Source: Corticium candelabrum
Lineage: Eukaryota > Porifera > Homoscleromorpha > Homosclerophorida > Plakinidae
DNA: 64,000 nt
Direction: 5' to 3'
Assembly (NCBI RefSeq): GCF_963422355.1
Contig: NC_085085.1
Coordinates: forward strand, 16,335,588 to 16,399,587
The notes below the pieces were generated by a model. It had not been told where the DNA came from. It did no database searches and saw only the letters and a program-made list of their open reading frames with translations. The first letter of the stretch is position 1. Each line of letters opens with the position of its first letter. This document shows positions 53,525-64,000 of the stretch, one piece after another. Position numbers and translations under genes: made by a program.

Positions 53525-53732
53525 TTGCTTTGTAGTGTGTTATAGATGAGAGTGTTAACGTATTGCTTTGTTGATATAATGGTTGGATGAATACACTGAA
53601 GGATGGATGAGTTTAGGTTTGGTGGAGAGTGTGTCTTTGATCAATAACAAGATAGGGTTAGAGCAGGGGTTTAATAGTTACAATAGGCAGAGTTACAAAT
53701 GCTAGCAGTGCACCTTCCTTGATCTTCTCAGC

Positions 53733-53734
<2 letters not shown>

Positions 53735-53807
<73 letters not shown>

Positions 53808-53817
53808 CGTGCGTGCG

Positions 53818-53855
<38 letters not shown>

Positions 53856-53887
53856 CGTGTGTGTGTGTGTGTGTGTGTGCGTGTGTT
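53735..53887 (+). repeat. (GT)n microsatellite with GC variants
   Basis: About 150 bp of GT with several GCGTGC interruptions in the second half. Confidence 0.95.
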
Positions 53888-54164
53888 AAAATATTGTTTG
53901 TGGTGTCTTGTGAGTGTCTTTTTCTAGTGACTTACTGATACTAAAATATCCGGGACTTATTAGAAGCTATACCTAATTATGTGTGCAAAATTCGCGGATT
54001 CTCGAAGACAAGACATCACAGGAAAACCGGCACATTTTGGCCGTTCTTCTTGCGGGAGACGCTTTCGACAAACGCTTTGTCATTCTAAACCGTACGTTGA
54101 TCGTACGGACGAATTGCCTGGACTAGCTAGAGTAGCCTTGCACATATTCGGAGCTTTTTTTGCT

Positions 54165-54400
54165 ACATATCTGTTATTTCCTACATCTATCTGTTATTAC
54201 TCTACTATCTGTTATTACTCTACTATCTGTTATTGCTCTGCTATCTGTTATTGCTCTACATATCTGTTATTACTCTACATATGTTATTACTCTACATATC
54301 TGTTATCACTCTACATATCTGGTAATTCCTACGTATCTGTTATTTACTCTAGCTACTAATGTACATATCTGATAGATTTACTCTACATATCAGTTACGTG
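54165..54400 (+). repeat. Degenerate TATCTGTTATTACTCTAC repeat
   Basis: About a dozen imperfect direct copies of a TATCTGTTATTACTCTAC-type unit, some shortened; decays towards both ends. Confidence 0.8.
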
Positions 54401-54994
54401 TAGATAGTTAGTTTTTTTTCCTAGGAATATTGACCAACAGAGGGCAGAGTGAAATAATCTGCTAAAACTATCTTCTGTGCGTGATATGTACACATTTCAG
54501 TAACGTAATTATAACTTGGGAGTTTACATGTGTCTTTAGATCTCTTATCTTGAACATTTGGCAGATTGTAAGTTGCATGGGCTGCCAACAGCTGAATCAT
54601 GATTAGGCTTTGAGGTGTACATTCTATAATCTAAACTGCATGTGTGTTCTCTAATTCGATCATTTGAACATGGTTTGCTTAATTATAAGGGGACGCCAAC
54701 TGAGCACTGTACATCCTACTTTAGTACACTCATTCCAGTCAAATGACATGACATTTCATTAACTACGTGGAGACAATTACTAGTACATGTCATAGGCTGA
54801 CGCAATCTGCTACCCACTTCCTGTGTAACCAGATGGTTGTGGGTGCTATTCACTGGTATTGTTGTGGCTGTTAGAGTACAAGCGCACTTCCTGTCTGTAG
54901 GTACACTAAATACTGGCTTTGATTGCTAGGACTTCAGTGGAGGTAAGACTTACACAGAAGTCTGAACATACAAGGTGTTGTGGAGAAATTTGGA

Positions 54995-55952
54995 ATGAGG
55001 ATGATTGTTATTGTTGGCTTGTTGGGTGTTCTTTGTATTCAAGCAGCTCCTACTCCATCAGGTAATTAATTAAGCTCTGCTTGGGCAAATTTTCAGTCAA
55101 GATATGTTATAGTGTTTGTATGAAGTAGCTCGTGATGATTCCAAATCAGTCACTTATGAAGAGCAAGGAAGTCAACAGACGTTCTTTCCTGAAAAATCTA
55201 CACAAAATGTTACGTCGAATCTTAGAACAGATTCGTATTGTCCACTTGGTTGGAAAGCACCTTGGCAAGTTGGATTGTTGCTGTTGACTCCCAATCACAC
55301 CTCCAAGGAGAGGATGTGTGGAGGTGTGCTAGTCCACAAACGATGGGTGTTGACTGCAGCAAGTTGTGTTGAAAACACAAGTATGAAACTAGCCTTGGTT
55401 GGATCAAATCAATACTTGGGTGGATTTCTTGGCAAACAAGGACAAGTGATTGTAGTTGATGATGCTATAATTCATGAAGGATACGGACAACATCAACCAC
55501 CTCAACACGACATTGCTCTTCTGCATTTGTCAGAGGATGCTGTGTTAGGTTCTAAAGTGGCTACCGCTCGGATTCCTAATCGCAATAGTGCTCTTCTTAG
55601 AGATGGAACGCTCATGGTTATCACAGGTTGGGGAAGAAATCCTACTAAACCCATCAATGAGGAAAATCTACATTGTATGCAAGTTCCTTTAGTTTCTCGT
55701 CAAGAGTGTGAACAGGCTTATGGGCTCTTTGGAAAGAAAATTCGAATTAGCCATTTGTGTTCAGGTGGAGTAGGTGCATGTAATGGAGATGGTGGTGGTG
55801 GACTAGTGCATGTGGGATTTGCTGGAAGAAACACTGTGATGGGAATTATCAGCTGGTCACTGAGCTGTGGTGGTCATTACACTGTCCACACAAATGTTGA
55901 GAGACACAGACCTTGGCTGTTGAGAAACGTTCCTGAACTGGTAGTTGGATGA
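54995..55952 (+). CDS. Secreted serine protease homologue, catalytically dead
   Basis: Trypsin-fold (S1) protein. Exons 54995-55061 (signal peptide MRMIVIVGLLGVLCIQAA) and 55126-55952; total 894 nt, 297 residues. The acceptor AG at 55124-55125 is chosen because it restores the phase; an earlier acceptor leads to a stop. The S1 fold is clear: APWQVGLLL, CGGVLVHKRWVLTAASC, HDIALLHL, ITGWGRNP, GIISWSLSCG. The catalytic His of TAAHC is Ser (TAASC) and the catalytic Ser of GDSGG is Gly (GDGGGG); only the Asp in HDIALL remains. It should not cleave peptides; known serine protease homologues act as cofactors or binding proteins. The N-terminal IVGG activation site is also not seen, only a linker before APWQ. 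Confidence 0.9.
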
Positions 55953-57657
55953 TCGAGCTACAGGCTATTTCATTAGTGTGATGTATGTACCGTTGCGCTT
56001 AGGTAGTATTAGCAATGCATGCATGCAGGCATGTAGTTTAGTGCTTAGATTTAGTTGATCATCCGTACTCTAGCTGCTACTGTGTGCACGCACATGGTAG
56101 TACATGGGTAAGTCTTTAACGTACAACACCAAACTCTAGTGTGACCTTGGAATAGTTCGCGTTCTGGCAGAGCAGATGATTGTATAAATTTATGTATTGT
56201 CTAAAATGCCAGTTTATTATCGCTCGGGAGTCTGACCCGCATCCTGCTATAGATCACTTTGCACACTGTAAGCGTGAAAGCTTTGTGTGTAATGAAACAT
56301 GCATAGCCATACGGAGTCATTGTGCGTAACTTTTACCAGACACATAAATGTGGACAGGTCAAATACTCTAGGGTGAAAAAAGGCATTAAGTGCTGTTACA
56401 GAAGAATACTACTAGTAGTGTCTAGATCAGTACATCTACTTTTCGGAAACGACCGCAGGGTCACGCAGATATTTTCTAGATAAATTGAATCCACACGAAA
56501 GTCTATATCTAGTCTAACTGGGGCAAACCCTTAACTTAATACAGTGCAACTTCTAGCTATGCCACTTCACTGGAAACTAGGATAACGGTAAATACAGCGG
56601 CAAAATATATTCCCTCTTTCATGATCAGGACTGCGTCGAGTAGCTAGACACGATACTATACATTTGACGTGTGTCAACTGATCATGAACATGTACAGTGG
56701 GGTCTAGTGTGCGTGTCTGAACACATGCAGTGTTCTAAATTTGTATAGAGTACCTATTTTAGACTACTTGAATTCAGTTATAATTAATTAAGACTATAGA
56801 ATAAAATCAATTACATTATCTAATACTCTGTTTGGCTAATTAACGATTAACTTTAATTAAAATTGTTTATATGATGTTACTAAAATTTAACCCTTTTTAC
56901 CTAGACAACCGCAAGTGTCAGAGTAAATAAATTACGTTAGTGGCACAAATGACAACTGGCATTCAGCGGAAAATTTCATCAGTCCTGACACTCTAAGGGC
57001 CGGGGGATGTATCTTAATTAATTAGCTCAGACACCACACAACATTACAAGTACAGTACGCGGACACTCTATGTAGAATTAGCTAACGTGAGAAATTTTAG
57101 TTGCTAGTGTTATTCTAGAATAGAATTTTTTAGGCTGTCAAATGCATATGCAGGATCATCATACACCACTGTGCACGTTCTGCTATAGATATACATGTAT
57201 CTACTACACAACAAGCAGTCAATACAGAATCTAGCTAATGTATACAACTAAAAATGATCATGAATGAAGTTTATGTTAACAAACTCCATTTGAGGAAGAA
57301 CAAAAAAAGCCTGGGCAATGTTTGGCCACAGAACGAAACTGAAAACCAAAGAGTACAGTGACTGAACCCTGTCAGTGTCTAGGATGATTGGTTATCCGGG
57401 TCTTTTCGTGATGACACAGTTTCACTTCCCGTATGTGGACAAGCAATGACCACTCCAAGTGTTTTACAAAGCTTGAAAACCTCGAATAAAGGGAGACTGC
57501 TTTACGACAACCTATGGAACACATCGGCAGAGAGCACAATGGTGAAACTGTTGGCAACAATAGCACCATTAATGAAGTTTATCGTCTTTTTGCACTGTAG
57601 AGAACTCTGCAACAATGTACATCTTCTCCCCCTTTACGTACGACGCTTGCTTTGCGT
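55953..57657. other. 1.7-kb intergenic region
   Basis: Mostly AT-rich without open frames. Around 57370-57600 the minus strand has short coding-like pieces (for example INGAIVANSFTIVLSADVFH near 57510-57580) that I could not join into a gene. Confidence 0.35.
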
Positions 57658-60598
57658 ATGCAGCAAAGGAGTATGGACATAACTGAACGAATAGTACAAC
57701 CCGAATCTACAATCTCTCGAAATACGTCGCAATCGATGAAGTCAACGTCTGCACCGCAGGGGTAAGTAAGTACTAGAACGACGGTTGGGACGGCTGTTTT
57801 GGTAGAGAGTAGTGAGGTGTGTTGTTCGTCTTGTCTAGTGGAGAGTCGCTGTCTGCCTGGGTAGATGTTGGAATGTCGAGATTGTCATATTGCGAAGGAG
57901 TTGTGTTGAAGGAATGCTTGGCACAAGAGAGAAGAGATGAAGAGACGCTGCAGGTTAGAGTGATATTGTATTGTCGTTTTGATTATTACAGAACAAATGA
58001 TTCTCTTCAGCTCAAATTGTTCTCCTGTTCAATGTTGATCTCTAGGTTCTTGGTTGAATGGGCTGATTTATAGCGGGGCCACTTATGTTATTATTGACAG
58101 TGGGGGACTAATTAACCTATACATTTCGTCTTGCTTTGGCCTATATTATTCCTGTACTACCTTATAAGATGAAATATTGGCGGGAATTTATTTTGGCGGA
58201 TTGGCAGATTTTTAGCTATCATCAATATAAATATATAATCTGCCATAGTTTGTCATCATCACCGTCGTGGATCAGGCATCATGGCCATGTGGTAATACAC
58301 TGTACATCACGCGGATGAGACCACAAGATGTTAAAACCCTTGCTGCTTGTTGTTTGTTGTGCCTACCCTTTCTAGCAGGGAGTTTGGACATGAGAATTAG
58401 GCCGTGAAGCTATGATGAAGAGGTGAAATAATGCGAGTTAATTCCGTAGTCGCAAACTCCTCCATGATGCAGCCACTTAACTTCTGAGTGGAGAATATTG
58501 TATGTGTATCAATTATCTACCAATGGTGTCCAACTGCCATAAGAAAATCCGCCAATATGCTTTTACCTCAATTTTTTGGCAAACTGCCAAAATAAATTTC
58601 CACCAATGTTTCATCTTATATGGTATTTTTGCTTATGCTTGTACAGGAACCAGGCGTGACAGCACGAGAAGAGGGTTGGGTATGAGGCTAAGCAGCGGCA
58701 TGGCAGTATCTCACATGATAGTGTGGTCATTTATCTTCACAAGCTTGTCAGGACTACTTTACTAGAATTTGTAATATGACAGAATGTTTTAGTTCTTAGT
58801 GAGTGATGTAGCCCTCATGGTTGTTTCGACTAGTGTAGTCTGTTGGTGGCTGAGCACTATATGGGCTGGTTAGTGGAAGGGCAAGAGAATCTTGTTTATT
58901 TTGATATTCAGACAATAGTCTATTGGTGGCAAAGTGTCTAGTTATTATGGCTGTTGGAGACAGTTTCTGATAGTGTAGTAGAGGGTAGGCTTGAGTGTCC
59001 AGCCGGTCATCTCCCCCCCCCCCCCCCGGCGGAGAAAGACCGGCTGGAGACATTCGCCACTCAAAGGAAACCGCTGCCTCTCTATCCTCCAATCAGAATT
59101 TTACACGTTTGGTTAGTGTTTGTGCATGCACGTGTATTCACGATAACTGCTGATAGCAATGCCCGTCGCTATTGGCTCTCTACTAATGGCTTTGTAACTA
59201 AGTAGTCAATTGCTTTTACCATCTGCTATCACATTTCGTTAGCATGTGAGCTACACCTGCATGTCGTCTTCTCTTTTGTCTTCCGTTTCGTACTTGGAGG
59301 AATAGACAGCGCATGCAAAACAACTTTTAGTAGCTTAGGGTGTTGTACGTTGCATGCATTGAACGAGTAGACCATCTATAAAGCATGGTATTTGCACTCA
59401 AGGCGGGGCAACGTGCAGAGCTATGATTTGCGTACATTGTGGTCGACCTTTGGTTGGCTTCTGTGGTAAACTTTGAGTCTAGCGCTCTTAGAACGAGAGA
59501 CAGACAACGAGAAGAGCTGGAGAGAGTCGACCTGTTGTTTGTAGACTTGGATGGCACGTATCGAGAGTACACGTACTTGCGTCAGAGCGAAATTACATCA
59601 GCAAAGAGCCAATAGAGACGTGCATCCCTATCGAGGATGCACAAACATTGAACGGCACTCTGATTGGAGGATAGAGAGTCGGTGGTTTGTTTGAGTGGCG
59701 AATGTCTCCAGCCGGTCTTTCTCTGCCGCAGGAGGGGGAGATGACCGGCTGGACACTCGAGCTTAAGTAGAGGGCAACTTTGTCATCAGACTGCAGCATG
59801 TATCATAAGCAAGTTTGAGCATCTTTACAAGTGTTTTTGTAAAGTGTGCTTGGTTTGGCATTGTGCTTTAGTACCGTATTTAGACCAACTGTCTGTAAAA
59901 CAAGTAGCCAACACACTATCGATACACCTTTGATTAAAAGCAACTTTACTACTATATAGTAGCTGGTACTGTAGTTTCATTGACAACAGCTACACTATTG
60001 TATTCATAGTCTTAAGGTTAGGTTAAGTTAAGTTAGGCTAGACTTAGTGGTGTGGGTATATTGTACTATAGTTTTAATTGACTGACTATTCATATCTTAA
60101 CTTGCAATCAGACACTCTACATTGTGCAGCAGATGACAGTTAGTAGTTGATTGATTTGGTATGTTAAACCAGTCATCATCAGTCATCATCTTTTATCTTT
60201 TTTAGAAAAGGGTGATCAGACGGCAGCAATATCTAAATGGGGAGTACAAGCACATTCAGGAATGGGCTGAAAACAGACTGATAGATGCTGTTGCTAAGAT
60301 GGAGGAAAAAGAGGAAGAACGTTGTGCTAACGTTACAAGAATTGTTGATCAAGAGTAAATCATTCTGTTTTTGGATTTGATTGGATACTCAATTATTTTG
60401 TGTAGTGCCATTAGTAATCAACAACAAAGAACGAAAAGTGAAGAGACAATGCAACGACGTTGGCAGGTCATCATTGTGATGTTTAACTTGCTGCTTGCTT
60501 GGTTTAATGATTTATGTTTTAAATTTGTAGGAGATTGATGAGATCATGAAGGTGGGGGAGGCAAAGAGACAACAAATTACAGAGGAAGAACGAATAAG
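57658..60598 (+). CDS. Unrecognised coiled-coil protein, 5' part
   Basis: Five exons join in frame: 57658-57761, 57839-57953, 60206-60354, 60406-60466, 60531-60598, the last ending in phase 2 at a GTATGC donor. In-frame ATGs at 57658, 57673 and 57736 are all possible starts. The protein begins with a short Ser/Thr-rich leader, then a block with SAWVDVGMSRLSYCEGVV, then about 110 residues of charged helix (YLNGEYKHIQEWAENRLIDAV, MQRRWQEIDEIMKVGEAKRQ). I do not recognise the family. No following exon could be found before the window ends; the next intron begins with the giant GT tract. Intron 2 is 2.25 kb and contains two mobile elements. Confidence 0.6.
58159..58624. mobile_element. MITE-like element in intron 2 of the coiled-coil gene
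   Basis: About 466 bp with imperfect inverted ends of roughly 55 bp: left ACCTTATAAGATGAAATATT, right (reversed) ACCATATAAGATGAAACATT, both continuing GG.GG.AATTTATTTTGGC. No coding capacity. Target duplication uncertain. Confidence 0.7.
58986..59765. mobile_element. Foldback Mutator-like element with 9-bp target duplication
   Basis: 780 bp flanked by identical AGTAGAGGG (58977-58985 and 59766-59774). The inverted ends are about 200 bp long; left begins TAGGCTTGAGTGTCCAGCCG, right (reversed) TAAGCTCGAGTGTCCAGCCG. Within each arm a smaller hairpin (GGTC...GACC around a C-rich core) is present. Long inverted arms with a 9-bp duplication fit non-autonomous Mutator-like elements. The 350-bp centre has no transposase. 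Confidence 0.8.
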
Positions 60599-60675
60599 GT
60601 ATGCACAGTGTAGCATCATTATTTTGGTCTTTTCCGGGGCAAAAGGGATATGACAGTTCACAGAATTGCATACAT

Positions 60676-64000
<3,325 letters not shown>

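Larger units (their letters stand above)
53525..54994. other. Intergenic region with two simple repeats
   Basis: Holds a GT microsatellite (53735-53887, with GCGTGC variants) and an 18-20-bp degenerate tandem repeat (about 54165-54400). No supported gene; a 126-codon plus frame from 53979 depends on the repeat and is unrecognised. Confidence 0.5.

Noticed and set aside
57372-57600. Minus-strand gene divergent from the coiled-coil gene
   Set aside because: Short coding-like pieces are present but frames break and no consistent splice pattern could be built.
60017-60052. Telomere-like TTAGGTTAAGTTAAG repeats
   Set aside because: Only a few irregular units; not a (TTAGGG)n array.

Overview
The window is nuclear DNA of an early-branching animal. 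A sponge is my best guess, by inference. The evidence is GT-AG introns that are mostly 55-70 bp, dense genes, animal-specific families (T-box factor, HAUS7, PNLDC1, Gi alpha, LRP and cadherin receptors) and short non-autonomous transposons. The sequence alone does not prove the phylum.

Layout, left to right: the 3' part of an AIP-like co-chaperone (1-992); a six-exon T-box factor with an eh1-like N-terminal motif (1872-4072); a HAUS7-like augmin subunit on the minus strand (4496-5836); head-to-head with it, a 2,591-residue receptor joining an LRP-type YWTD propeller, EGF and Sushi domains, about 15 cadherin repeats, more EGF domains, a membrane helix and an NPxY-rich tail (6149-14437); a second cadherin-like receptor with a mucin-like stalk (15334-19102); a 38-exon CLIP-170 orthologue (19787-31728); a degenerate Ty3/gypsy remnant with a 3' LTR (about 32186-34699); a complete 22-exon PNLDC1 (34803-42202); a decayed LINE end and two SINE copies (42715-44858); three neighbouring genes with intronless coding regions, Gi alpha, a ZYG11/ZER1-family protein and a DEAD-box helicase (47749-53524); a secreted serine-protease homologue that has lost catalytic His and Ser (54995-55952); and an unrecognised coiled-coil gene (57658 onward) whose introns hold a MITE, a 9-bp-TSD foldback element and a perfect GT tract of about 1.86 kb.

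The exon models were spliced by hand. For the T-box, HAUS7, both receptors, CLIP and PNLDC1 the exon lengths add up to an intact frame and the junctions match family sequence. No operon-like grouping is evident. Themes are cell surface and adhesion (two adjacent cadherin-type receptors), microtubules (HAUS7, CLIP) and small-RNA maturation (PNLDC1).

The best candidates for something undescribed are the LRP-cadherin hybrid receptor, the exon-cassette duplication in the CLIP coiled coil, the giant GT tract, and the LTR lying about 100 bp upstream of the piRNA-trimming gene.
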